Assembly (NCBI GenBank): GCA_024195585.1
Contig: SWBL01000299.1
Coordinates: 1-64,000, forward strand
Reading direction: 5' to 3'
Source: Aureobasidium sp. EXF-3400
Lineage: Eukaryota > Ascomycota > Dothideomycetes > Dothideales > Saccotheciaceae
DNA length: 64,000 nt
Shown: positions 44,934 through 57,896 of the stretch, in pieces
Position numbering within the stretch: position 1 is the stretch's first letter
Layout: each line of letters begins with the position of its first letter
Position numbers and translations under genes: made by a program
Notes under the pieces: model-generated
What the model saw: only the letters and a program-made list of their open reading frames with translations
Told to the model about the DNA's origin: nothing
Databases searched by the model: none

Positions 44934-45670
44934 TTGGTTCATATCCTAAGTTAGACTGCATGTTGCACAGCCTGTCTTTGCAGCTCACATCAGATACTTC
45001 ATAGAAATCAAATCCTCTCTTTCTAAGATTTGCGAATCGTTGCCTTCTGTTCAGATCTCATAGATAATCAAGGTCATGTACATGGTCGAAACAACCCAAT
45101 CTCTTCTAGTCGAACCATGGTGGTCAATGAGCAAGCATGCAAGAAGCAATCATGATGTCTGAGAATGACAGGCAACTAAGGCTATCGGGTGCTCCTGATC
45201 GCACATCTTGTAATCTTTCTGAGAAGTATCATGATTACGGGGTGCAGCAGGGTCACCCTAGAGACTGCTTTCTGGAGACAATATCATTGTGATCGAGTTG
45301 TATGTCATGCCCTCTGCCACCAAGCTAGTTCTTGTGATTTGTTCATAATCTTCTCCATATTCTAAGGTATTGTAAACTTCACAAGACTGGACAGTTGATT
45401 ATGTATGATCACCCATGTGATCGAATGAACCCATCGCTCGTTAGCCTCGATATGGCTTTGTGATCATCACTATCAGCCAAGCCCACAAGTCCGCAATCCT
45501 CTCCAAGATCCAAGAGATCTTTATGCTCGGCTGCTGTCTTGTGGTGTACTGCTCTACGATAAACCGCTCTCTAATGGATCATCTGCACAGAGCTTCCTGT
45601 AACATGAAGCCAGGCTGTTATCATTCTGGCAGGGTCTCCCTATCGACCATAGATTGCCAGGGTCATATGT
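44934..45670. other. Gap between g26 and g27
   Basis: About 740 bases with no gene, RNA gene or repeat I can support. A 70-codon frame at 45460-45672 lacks family features. Confidence 0.45.
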
Positions 45671-45677
45671 AATTCCG
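45671..45677 (-). promoter_or_regulatory. CGGAATT element upstream of g27
   Basis: AATTCCG followed by AAGTTCCGG, 116 bases before the g27 start. Confidence 0.6.
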
Positions 45678-45792
45678 AAGTTCCGGATCAATCATGAACC
45701 ATACAACTTTTAAATGACAGAACATATACACACATATTATCAGCACTCACCCTGAAGCGACTGAAAGATTCCAACAACTCAATATTACCATC

Positions 45793-46743
45793 ATGGCTTC
45801 AAAGAACACCAATGGAGCCGCCCCGGTCATCAGCTCTGCAATGGAGGAAGTGACTGGAATCGTCCCTCCTCCTCAGCCTCCGCTCGAAGCGTTGGGCCAA
45901 GCACCCGGACGCAGTCGTATGGTTGGCAAACGTGTTCTGGTGGTTGGTGGAGGCCAATCGGTCAACTCTTTCGACCCAAATCCACCAGTCGGAAATGGAC
46001 GCGCAATCTGCGTCCTGCTGGCACGAGAAGGTGCCACTGTGGTAGTAGCGGACCGCTCGGCAGAAGCAGCCCAAGGCACAGTCGATATGATCGCAAAAGA
46101 GGGTCTCCCACAAGCACACGTTGTCGTGGGAGATGTATCAGATCCCGCTGGATGTAGCCAGATTATCCAAGACTCCTTGCGCATACTCGAAGGTGTCATG
46201 GACGGTCTTGTTCTGGGCGTCGGTGTTGTCGGATTCGGAGATGCCCTCCGCAAAGGGACGGCGGAATATTGGGATACAGTCATGAACTTGAACCTCCGAT
46301 CTCAATATCTCATGCTGCAAGAGGCATTGCCGCATATCGAGAAACGACCCATGGGCGGATCTGTCGTCTCAATTGGTTCGGTCGCCTCGCTACTTCCGGC
46401 CTCAAACGAACCTGCCTATCACGCATCCAAAGCTGGACTTTCGGTACTTATCAAGAACGTGGCTTATCAGTTCGCACCAAAAGTTCGTGTCAACATTGTT
46501 CTTCCAGGCTTGATCGATACCCCCCTTGGTCGAAGTAGTGGATTGGTCATTAAGGGCAGAAATGCCAGTGCGGTCCCATTAGCGAGACAAGGCTCTGGTT
46601 GGGATGTAGCATACGCAACCCTATGGCTCCTTAGCGGAGAAAGTTCGTTCGTTACGGCGCAAGAGATCGTGATAGACGGCGGACGCGTTGGTACTGGTGG
46701 TAAGGCTGCAAAGCCGCTCAACGCCGTGGCCGAAGTGTCATGA
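45793..46743 (+). CDS. Atypical short-chain dehydrogenase with expanded glycine loop (g27)
   Basis: Intronless 316-residue SDR-like protein. An N-terminal extension of about 45 residues, with a proline run PPPQPPL, precedes the Rossmann strand VLVVGGG. The glycine-rich loop is then interrupted: GGGQSVNSFDPNPPVGNGRA contains about ten extra residues before the helix, where a normal SDR has TGxxxGIG. The active-site pair YHASK and the late LPGLIDTP are kept, and the C-terminal EIVIDGG is normal. It may bind its cofactor unusually or act on a CoA-like or bulky substrate; I cannot say which. Nucleus or organelle signals are not visible. Confidence 0.85.
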   Translation: MASKNTNGAAPVISSAMEEVTGIVPPPQPPLEALGQAPGRSRMVGKRVLVVGGGQSVNSFDPNPPVGNGRAICVLLAREGATVVVADRSAEAAQGTVDMIAKEGLPQAHVVVGDVSDPAGCSQIIQDSLRILEGVMDGLVLGVGVVGFGDALRKGTAEYWDTVMNLNLRSQYLMLQEALPHIEKRPMGGSVVSIGSVASLLPASNEPAYHASKAGLSVLIKNVAYQFAPKVRVNIVLPGLIDTPLGRSSGLVIKGRNASAVPLARQGSGWDVAYATLWLLSGESSFVTAQEIVIDGGRVGTGGKAAKPLNAVAEVS

Positions 46744-46938
46744 GTAGCTACAAGTAGACAGGTCGTAGATTGCGATAATACGAGGCTGATGTTTGCATAA
46801 CGCGCATAACGAGATCTTGAGTTGCCGAAATGCCATCAAGGTGGTCTGTGAATCCGGACATGATCGTGGTAATTCTCACGGAAGTCTTTGTGAGCATACC
46901 CCGGAAAAATACACCCAAAGTCTCTCGGCGCGGAAGGG

Positions 46939-46945
46939 CGGAATT
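46939..46945 (+). promoter_or_regulatory. CGGAATT element upstream of g28
   Basis: CGGAATTG in the 366-base g27-g28 gap, 165 bases before the g28 start. GCGGAAGGG lies directly before it. Confidence 0.6.
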
Positions 46946-47109
46946 GTTCTTGATCAGTACTGACTGTATAAGCTTTTGACTCCCTTGAACACAATAGTTC
47001 GAAATTGGTACTTCGATTCAAGACCAAGCAATAAATACCCTCCATACACATCGCAAACAGCAACACAACAACCATCCAAACAAGACTACCACCACCACAA
47101 TTAGCCAAA

Positions 47110-48177
47110 ATGGGAAAAGTCACAGAGATCTACAAAACAAGCTCTGGCCCTGTCAAACTCGATTACGAGAGGAACAACCAGGAAGGGCGTGATTCGAAGG
47201 AGCTTTTCAATGACTACGGCTTTGTCGTAAGAGCCAAAGCCAAGACGGGCGAGGACATTCATCTGTGGATGTTCATCTACAAGTTGAAAGGCCCCGAAGC
47301 TGTCATTGATGCCGATCTCACACAAACCCTCATGGTATACGGCAAATTCACCGACGAGGAGAAGCAACACATGACAGACCGTCCTTTCGTTAACAAAGGC
47401 CAAAACATCGACGATTACTACAAGCCCGGTACTTGCAGCATCGAAGAGAGTACAGACCACGTACAATGGTCGAACGCAGGCCGCGTTTTCACCTGCAAGA
47501 TGCCCGAGTGGCACGCTGGTGGTGAGCACGCCGGAGTCAAAGTCGATCTCACCTTCAAGCAGAGAAGTGACGCATTCTTCCACGCTGGTCGCTTCGAAGA
47601 CCTGAGGCAAGACGGAGGTGTCGCAGGCTACATCTTCCACGGTCGCGTCAATGGCACAATTCAAGTCCACGGCAAGACCCTTGAAATCGAAGAAGGTCAT
47701 GCAATTCACGAGCGCATCTTCATGGGCGGTCATGTTCCTCGCCGCATGGACTACATGATGAAGCGCGGTGAGAACTGGGTGCACGGTTTTGGCGAGGAGT
47801 TCTCATGGTACGGCCTGACGGCAGATGTTGGACCAGCCTCTACCTTCATGGTCAACATTGATGGCGGGCTCGCCGTCGTCAAGGGCGCGGATAAGGCATG
47901 GGTAGAGGAGATCCAAACCTGGCTCGATCCTAAGACCAACCAGCTCAACCCACGCAAATGGAAGATTTGGGCTATTACTGATAAAGGAAGACTAGACGCC
48001 ATTGTCACAGGCTACTCCAGAGCCTACTATACCTGGACACGTATGGGCGGATCTCTGGTTGTACACCAATACCTCTGCGATGCCGAAGCTACGTTTACTC
48101 GCACGGATGGAAGCGTTGTAACCTCCAAGCAGGTCGCCAGTCTTGAGTACATGAGGACCTTCTATCGCGAAAACTGA
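47110..48177 (+). CDS. CrtC/AttH-like beta-barrel protein of unknown function (g28)
   Basis: Intronless 355-residue protein without a signal peptide. The pattern of alternating hydrophobic strands, a central HGRVNGTIQVHGKTLEIEE segment and a late WTRMGGSLVVHQY strand recalls the duplicated lipocalin-like fold of CrtC hydroxyneurosporene synthase and AttH, also seen in bacterial proteins beside phosphotransferases. That assignment is by feel of motif and length, not by a match I can prove. CrtC-type proteins add water to a double bond or bind hydrophobic ligands, so a hydratase, isomerase or carrier role for a lipophilic intermediate is possible. Many His and Trp residues. It has its own CGGAATT element. 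Confidence 0.6.
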   Translation: MGKVTEIYKTSSGPVKLDYERNNQEGRDSKELFNDYGFVVRAKAKTGEDIHLWMFIYKLKGPEAVIDADLTQTLMVYGKFTDEEKQHMTDRPFVNKGQNIDDYYKPGTCSIEESTDHVQWSNAGRVFTCKMPEWHAGGEHAGVKVDLTFKQRSDAFFHAGRFEDLRQDGGVAGYIFHGRVNGTIQVHGKTLEIEEGHAIHERIFMGGHVPRRMDYMMKRGENWVHGFGEEFSWYGLTADVGPASTFMVNIDGGLAVVKGADKAWVEEIQTWLDPKTNQLNPRKWKIWAITDKGRLDAIVTGYSRAYYTWTRMGGSLVVHQYLCDAEATFTRTDGSVVTSKQVASLEYMRTFYREN

Positions 48178-48361
48178 GGCGCTTCTGCCATGAGACCATC
48201 GTCATTAGGACATGAATGGCATGCGATCGAGTCGCGGAGTCAAGTTCCAAAGCTTATGTCAGCAGTGCAGATTAGGTTATGCCGAGAGGGTGCTAAGGTA
48301 AGCCACCCGAGACGCGCGTGCGGGGTCGCGGGGGAGTCATAGTTCCCTATATATCCTATCT

Positions 48362-48368
48362 AATTCCG
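48362..48368 (-). promoter_or_regulatory. CGGAATT element upstream of g29; last copy in the window
   Basis: AATTCCG within CTAATTCCGGGG, 123 bases before the g29 start. No exact copy was found in any intergenic region to the right, so it marks the edge of the element's territory. Confidence 0.6.
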
Positions 48369-48490
48369 GGGCAAGCCTGTCCATCGTTTCCGAAGCTTTT
48401 CTCCAGACTTGTCCAAGTATCGAGTATCGAGTCAATCGATCGAGCTGTCGTGGCATCGAACTCCTCCTGACCACACGTGACTACCCTATT

Positions 48491-51369
48491 ATGGAGAACC
48501 ATATCCTAGTCCGACCCTTGGAACCAGAGACCCGCGGCGCCTCAGCCCCATCTCCTAATCCCGATTCTGGCCGGAATGTGTCCAGCTCTCAGCCTACCAA
48601 GAACAAACGAAGTAAGCGTGATAGGTATAACGCGCAAGCATGGTTTGTCAACAATTTCCGTTACACAAAGGGGGCCCTCAATTGACTTGTCCTCTAGCTC
48701 AACCTGTCGTCGTCGAAAAGTAAAGGTATCTTGCACTTGAATATCGAGGAAAGCCTCTGCACCCAACCTGACAGAAAACTTAGTGTCAAGGCACCCCAGT
48801 ATGCAGGGTGTGTCAAGCAAGTGGTGAAGTCTGCATACCTTCGGACGGCAAGCGGAAACGCAGAGCGACCGTGGCTACGAGCAACGTCGCTGTGAAGTAA
48901 GTGAGCTTTGAGTATCGAAACGGACGATTAAAGTTGACTGTCTAGCAAAAATACCAGGAACTTGCCAAGAGCCTTGTCAGTTGCAGCATCTGATTCCGGC
49001 AGTGACGGTGATTCCGATGCCATCGTCGAGCGTGTGCAAGCCATCACTGCTCGGCTATCACACCTCGAACAAGACTGGGCCCAGGATGTCACGGATCCTC
49101 TCGAAACCGTACCAGAGAGTGATGCGTTCAGGACTCCTGCATCAGCACACAGACACGCATCGGAAGTGAATATGGCCATCGATCCGTCTTTCCACCAGAA
49201 TAACACTATTCGTGGTAGCGATGGTGGCCAACAAGTCAGACATGTACCACTCATCTCTGTAACAGATCCAAAGTCTCCACACCCGCAGATGAATGCGTTC
49301 GAGTCAAGCACGGCAATGTTCCCCTCGACAGCGAATCCGTCTCAGAATACGACACTACCACGCCCCACTGTGGCTGATGACATGGCGTCCTGGAACGAAT
49401 TTCAGATGGCCGGTAATTACGACTTGAATGTACCAGCCGAAGACTCAATCATGATCACTTCACCGACAGGGCTCGTAGGGTCTGTCAACCATGAGCACAT
49501 GTCAGCTCAGCGGGCGGCAGACCACGTCAAGGATCTGCAAGGTTCTATGAATGCCGCGACTTTGCCGCACGCTTGTTCGACCCAAGATGTCAGTCGGGCA
49601 GCAAACAGAGAAAGCTTCAGCATCGACGGCCATGGTCAACCAGACTCGATGACCTGGACATCGAGTGTTGCATCGGTTTCGTGGAGCGCAACTGATCCTT
49701 CGGTCCAAAAACTCATTGCTGAAGCAAAGCGTGACATCCTTGTGAATAACGGTGCCCATATTCGCGCATCCCTTGATGTGTTCTTCCGTCTCATCAATCC
49801 CTATCATCCAGTGTTCAACGAAAACCAAGTGCGCCGGGATTTCGAGGGCTTTGTCTGCGGGGTAGGTGAACACCAGGAGTCTCCGACGGATATCCAGTTT
49901 CTTGCTGCTGTCTACTTCATCGAGGCAGAAACGAGACTAATGGGCCTGGAATATGAGTTCACCGATGAGTCAAGACCAGGCCAGCGCGAGTTTGAAGTGG
50001 CGAGCAGCATACTCGAACACACCTTGTCACAAGGTCCTCGAACTGTTCTCTCGATTGTATGTCTGACGCTGAAGGCACGATATCTCATGTATCTGGGCCA
50101 GTCCGACCTCGCTTACGATACAACGAGTCGATTGATCAGGATCTGCTTCCAGTTGAAGCTGCATGATCAATCGTCGTTCAAAAATCTCGACGGTTTCGAG
50201 TCGTCGATGCGTTCAAGAATCTTCTGGTCAGTCCTTCAACTGGATTGCAGCGTGGCTCTGGCATGTCAGCTACCCAGTCAGATACGTTCCTCTGACTATA
50301 ACGTGACAGCTCCTCTTTGTCTTGATGATCGTGCCTTGGTCCCGGGTGCCGCGGTGCCAATGGAAACACCGACGGCATCGTTCATACCATATCTGATTGG
50401 AGTTGTTCAGGCTTCGCTCCTTCAGCGCAAAGTTTGGGACGAAATCTTTGGCTTACGCGCAGAATTGATGAATGGCTTGGCCTCAGACGAGGCCACGACT
50501 CTCGAGTCATGGGATGCTCAGATCGCCAAAACCTTTGAATCTCTTCCATCTCACCTGCAATGGAACCGAAGTGGAAAATCCTCGGCTAAAATGCATTACT
50601 ATACGCCTTACATACAGCGGCAGAGTCTTGTACTTTATCTCGTAAGTTTGCTTAGAGACTTCTCCCGGGACTGCAGATTCTGCACATCCATGCAACCATG
50701 AAATAATGACTAACGATAATCTTTGTGTACGTACAGAGATCCAACGCACTGCGCTTGCTTGTGCGTCACAAATTGCTGCTTGGCCCACACACAGATGAAT
50801 CCACTACGATGCAGTGTCTCAGCATCTGCGAAGACTCTGTCGACACCATGAAGTCGCAGATCTCGCAAGCTCTCAACTATACAGATCGATATCTCAACAC
50901 GATGTTCCTGACAACATTCATCACCTCATTGGGCTGCATTGTAGCTCAGGGCGACGACAGGACATCAACAAGCAGTACTGTCAATAGGGCTATGAGTTCC
51001 TTGAATGATGGCATAGCGCTTCTTGAGCTCATCGCGCCAGGATATGAGCTCACGAGGCAGATGTTGACACAACTCAACGATGTCGCTTTCGCCGTACGCC
51101 AGAAAACAAGGACGACCGAGGGACTTCCAATCCAGCCAATACCTACAAATACCAACCCTGACCAAATGGAGACAGACATACACAACAACGGAAACACTCA
51201 AGCGGTCACCAACCTCTATAATGCGCCTCAAACTAACTTACAGCTACCTAGAGACGGGATTGAGACATCCTGCCCAAGTCCTAACAGTCTAGCATGGGAC
51301 AACGTATTGTCATATCTAAGCAAGGAACAAAATTATCTTTCTTTCTCTATAGGGACTCCACTTGGATGA
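48491..51369 (+). CDS. Zn2Cys6 transcription factor with fungal_trans domain (g29)
   Basis: Full-length fungal regulator, 873 residues from exons 48491-48642, 48698-48725, 48784-48896, 48946-50641 and 50737-51369. The first zinc cysteine is made only by splicing intron 1 (TG|C), giving Cys 51, 54, 61, 67, 70 and 77 with RRRKVK between. A Ser/Thr/Asp-rich linker leads to the fungal-specific middle domain (ARYLMYLGQSDLAYDTTSRL, then RIFWSVLQLDCSVA), and a polar tail follows. Its promoter carries the cluster element, so self-regulation is possible, and it lies exactly where the elements stop. I rank it first among g17, g20 and g29 as pathway regulator, by inference. Confidence 0.9.
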
Positions 51370-51542
51370 ACCCTTGGCGTATAACATCCATATAGATCTT
51401 TTTATCATACCCCACCTATGTAGTACCCCAAGTCGAGATGCAGAAGCGACCAAAAGTTTTGATGTCCCTACGATTCCAAAGAAGGCTGCCGAAAGTCTTG
51501 GCTATGGGTGATTGCATGACTTGACACATTGACTTTGACATA

Positions 51543-52232
51543 TCAATTCTCGGCCAACAGTGCCGACCCTGTCCATTGTACACAAGAAGATTTGTCGCAT
51601 CGGTCCCCAATACTGGTCCATCCTGAGCATTCGACAGCACAAGATATGTCTCCTCCGATAGATTCGAACTTGTCGGTCGACTCGGCAGCACGGAAAGCAG
51701 CCCACTCTTCAGCTGTCAGTTTGTGATCAGCCTCAACGCCCCAGGCTGAGTAGGGATCCACGCCCTCGGCCACGGTCCAGAGAATGGGATCGTTGACGTT
51801 CAAGACCAGAGGCGCGGTCTCATGGTTTGCATCCACAAGCACTAATCCCGTGATCTGCGCAATACCCTTCAAAGCGATGAACTCATGTATCAACACGCCA
51901 GCCCAAGAGTGTCCAACCAGGATCAGCGGATTGGTGATGGCTGCTTTCTCAATCAGCTGCGAAAGCTCGAGAGCTATATTCTCGGCCGTGGGCGTCAGCG
52001 GCGAGAGCTCTGAGTTGTTATAGCCAGAACGGTCGTAAGTGTAGCTGCGCAGCGAAGGCGACAGCTGTCGCACCACAGCCTGCCAGTTTAAAGCGTCACT
52101 GGCCACGCCCGAAACAAAGAGCACAACAGGATCACTAGCGTTGCTGGGTTCGGGACCATGCGTGTAGAGGGCCAAAGAATGTGTGCCGATATTGACAAAG
52201 TGGCCATTCGAAGGTAGAGCGGTAGACGACAT
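51543..52232 (-). CDS. Alpha/beta hydrolase, possibly truncated (g30)
   Basis: Serine hydrolase of the alpha/beta-hydrolase_1 type, 229 residues without introns. VVLFVSGVASDALNWQ near residue 40 provides the oxyanion region, YDRSGYNNSE follows, the nucleophile elbow is VGHSWAG with Ser 109, and VLVDANHE is the next strand. After about residue 190 the sequence stops resembling the family and the expected C-terminal catalytic His is missing; a second frame stays open over the same bases, so a frameshift or unspliced intron is possible. No CGGAATT lies upstream, so I place it outside the cluster regulon. Convergent with g29. Confidence 0.7.
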   Translation of the reverse strand: MSSTALPSNGHFVNIGTHSLALYTHGPEPSNASDPVVLFVSGVASDALNWQAVVRQLSPSLRSYTYDRSGYNNSELSPLTPTAENIALELSQLIEKAAITNPLILVGHSWAGVLIHEFIALKGIAQITGLVLVDANHETAPLVLNVNDPILWTVAEGVDPYSAWGVEADHKLTAEEWAAFRAAESTDKFESIGGDISCAVECSGWTSIGDRCDKSSCVQWTGSALLAEN

Positions 52233-52738
52233 GGTTGCGAGATTGCCTTACGAGCACTTGACGCTTGTATCGGTGATGCTGAGTTTGGAAGGTTGACCAG
52301 GAAGTGTTGAGGCAACGAGCCTAAGTTGATAGTGATGGCTGGGAGAGCGACGTGGCAGATTAACCAAAAGGAAGAAGGGATGGACGGCCAAACAGGCCTT
52401 TGAGTGCAGAAAGAGCGCACGTGTTGTTGGTTCGGCGCTTCGCCGCGACTTTCATATTTTTGTCGCTTTGAGTCTTGCAGCCAGCTCGTGCGTGCGGCAC
52501 AGCTCAAGACCAACCATCTCACGCGTGATTTCTCGCAAGTTTTGCGTTATCTGGCGTGATGCAATTCGATGAACGGACTTGTTTCAGATTGAACATCGAT
52601 GAATCGCCAAGACTTCGAAAGCTCGCACATCGCACAACTATTCACCCTGCTTGTACAAAGTCGTGCAGAAGTTACAACCACCCTCTCAACAAACTGGCCA
52701 GCCTCAAGAACTTCTCTGCTGGGCGACTCGTACGCGCA
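52233..52738. other. Gap between g30 and g31
   Basis: About 500 bases holding the g30 promoter side and the g31 3' end. Short frames across it are antisense or lack protein features. Confidence 0.45.
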
Positions 52739-55010
52739 TCAGACCTTCTCAACAATCTCGACTTGCTGCACAGTCAAATCCTTCTCCTTCATGTCACCAT
52801 CTTCACCGTGTTTAGCCTGCTCGTTGGCGACAGCAGCCACATCGAGAGCTCTGTCTTCGCCATCGAAGAATTTACTGATCTCTTCTAGCGGCGTGTAGCG
52901 TGTCTCGACCAAAAACAAGTAGATCACGGCCACTTCAAAGGCGAGGAAGACACAGTAGCAAATGTAGTACTTCCACTTCAGTGCTTTGAGGGCGATGGCG
53001 TTAATGTATTGATCTGGATGGCTGTCAGTAGTTATCTGATATGAGCAACGGTGATCAGTTTACTGAAGAACAGAGAAAGTGTTACACAGAAGTTGAGCCA
53101 AGTAAAGCCTTTGGCCCGCAGACCATATGGCATGATCTCGGTTGTATAGGTAGCCATGAGACCGTTCCTAGGGATTCAGTCAGCATCGTTGTCTGTTTGT
53201 CTTTTGGGTTCAGACATACTTGAAGTCGTAGAAGAAGCCGTACACAAATAGCATAGCGACAAATGCTGCACCGAGAGAACTGTGAGGGGTTATAGCATAG
53301 CGTGCAGCAATGATCGTGGCGATGTTAAAGACCACGAAGGTACCGATGGTGGAGATCAAGTACATAGGGCGCCTTCCAAGATTATCTGCCGCGAATGACA
53401 TTCCGATATTGGTTACGAGGGAGCAGGATTTCATGCCGCCATTAATCCCGAGTTGCGTATTTGCAGAGGTGATACCAATATCCCTCATGATCTAAAGATG
53501 CTCGAATTAGTCACACACGTGATGGCACGTGCAATGCAACAGTCAGGACTCACAGTCGAAAGATAGTATGAGATAATTCCATTGCCAGACCTATTCAGTC
53601 AGACGGTGTTGCCACAATGAAATTGGGTTGGAACTCACCACTGAGAGAAGAAACCGATAGCAGTGATGATGCCGATACGCTTTCTGTTACCTGGAGTCTT
53701 GAAAAGGTCGAGCCAACCAGTACGGTCTGCTTCTTGATCCATCTTGATGGCAGCAACGATTTCGTTGTACTCGAGCTGGACGAGCTTGTCTTCCCGGTCA
53801 CCAGAGACTGAGTGATACTTGGCAATGATAGACAAAGCTTCTTCAGTGCGGTCCTTGCTAATCAACCATCGAGGGGACTCCGGTGTGAAGAATATGGCGA
53901 TGGAGATAACGATTGAGAAAGTGCACTGGAGCAGAGAAGGTAGGCGCCACGACCAATCGCTCGGTATCTTCAACGTTGCGTACGTAACCCAACCTAGACA
54001 GCAGATCTGATCAGCAGCATATTCTTTCCAGAGGTTGATGCAACAGAAACACTGCTTTGCCGGGTGGAAACACTCGACTCTACGAGACATCTTCTGAGTT
54101 GATGCTGCATCGAGACACACAACCTAGAGACATCTTGTACAGCCTGAGATGTTCAGCCAGCACTACAAGTGTCTTTCGTGTCTGCAGATTGACCTACTTG
54201 CGATGAAAGCTCCAGAGTGGTAGGATGCTCCACCAAGGGTGGTCAAAACAGCACGATCTTGAGGAGGTGCAAGTTCAGTGATGAGCAGAGGAGCAGACCC
54301 CAGCACAATGCAGTCGCCGAAGCCTATCAAGAGCCTGGCAGCAACGAACATGCCGAAGTTGGCGGCCCCAGACTGGAGACCAACACCAAGACACATGATA
54401 ACAGATCCAATCAGAATACCAGAACGACGACCGAACATGTCGATGATGTAAGGCACAAAGAAGAGACCGATCAACGAACCGAGACTCATGGAAGCGTTAA
54501 ATAGCCCTAGGATGGATCCTGAAGGGTGGTTGAAATATTCCTGCCAGTAGGACAGCCTATAGAGCGAAGGTGCAATTAGCAAGATATCGAACGTTGGCCA
54601 TAAGAACACCATGACTTAGATGAACGACTACACTCAGCTCTGCGAGATGCCGTCCTAGGCGGTGTTTGGTCGGAAAACACGTCCCAGAGACTGCTCGTGC
54701 AGGTTGAGACAAACGCCAGCACTAGTCGTGGTGTTTGTACCTTCAGTGGATCACGCACGACTGGAGCCCATTCATCATACTGCCATCGAATCCATTGGCC
54801 GTATTGGTCATTATCTAGCTCTATATTAGCCTGGGAATCGCCCAAACAAAACTCGTAACTCACCATAACGACTAGGAGAAAGTAGAGCTTCCTCATGGCA
54901 CCTGAAGTCCACCATTCGACACGCTCTATGGTGTGACCGGCGAAGAAGAAGTGACCCTTGGGAGGCTTGACTGGCACAGCTAGCTGGCGTGGTTTAGGAA
55001 AACGAGACAT
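52739..55010 (-). CDS. MFS sugar transporter, lactose-permease-like (g31)
   Basis: Plasma-membrane sugar porter with 12 predicted helices, 525 residues from exons 54864-55010, 54762-54814, 54198-54556, 53639-53993, 53554-53590, 53220-53491, 53088-53167 and 52739-53013. Motifs are NGFDGSMMNGLQ in helix 1, DMFGRRSGI, PESPRWLISK and the late VETRYTPLEEISKFFDG, all typical of fungal hexose/disaccharide permeases. Introns 54557-54761 (205 bases) and 53994-54197 (204 bases) are far longer than the other introns here and resemble each other. Divergent from the GH43 enzyme g32, which suggests joint uptake and intracellular hydrolysis of an oligosaccharide. Confidence 0.9.
53994..54197 (-). repeat. 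Introner-like intron copy A in g31
   Basis: A 204-base intron of g31. Its bases 54070-54165 align with 54630-54724 of the other long intron with about one gap, sharing ACACTC, CGAGA, AGAGAC and GCCAGCACTA in order. Most differences I see are transitions. This fits an introner-like element, a self-spreading intron type described in Dothideomycetes. Confidence 0.6.
54557..54761 (-). repeat. Introner-like intron copy B in g31
   Basis: A 205-base intron of g31 with donor GTCGTG and acceptor CTATAG, homologous to copy A about 560 bases away. Similar size, same orientation and shared internal blocks point to a common origin. Confidence 0.6.
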
Positions 55011-57615
<2,605 letters not shown>

Positions 57616-57707
57616 ATCGATGCAAGCCGCGATTGTCTGAGGGGCGCAGATATATCATTACAAAACATTAGAGATTCATGTTAAAAATCCTCGTCAGAAG
57701 AACAAAC

Positions 57708-57896
57708 TCATACTTTTCGTCTCAGATGCAAGCCAACCTTTGCAGTACGTGCAGCAAACAAAAGTGAGACACCGAGTAGAAAACACGTACCGGCCCACAC
57801 TTGGGCAGGAAGATAATGGCCATGGTCATGCGATATGAGGGCACCAGCTAACGGTGGTCCAGTCAAGCAGGCAAAGGATACTACGCTAAAGCCCAT
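57708..57896 (-). pseudogene. 3' remnant of an MFS monocarboxylate-type transporter
   Basis: About 62 codons encode a segment like the last two helices of a fungal monocarboxylate permease: GFSVVSFACLTGPPLAGALI, then AGTCFLLGVSLLFAA and a basic tail. No upstream part of such a gene follows, so this looks like a relic left by deletion or rearrangement. It could also be a last exon whose partner exons I failed to see. Confidence 0.5.

Noticed and set aside
47101..47784. Minus-strand open frame of 227 codons
   Set aside because: Antisense to the well-formed g28 reading frame and without any family pattern.
1..51369. Secondary-metabolite biosynthetic cluster
   Set aside because: P450, BVMOs and an efflux pump occur in such clusters, but no PKS, NRPS, terpene synthase or prenyltransferase is present.
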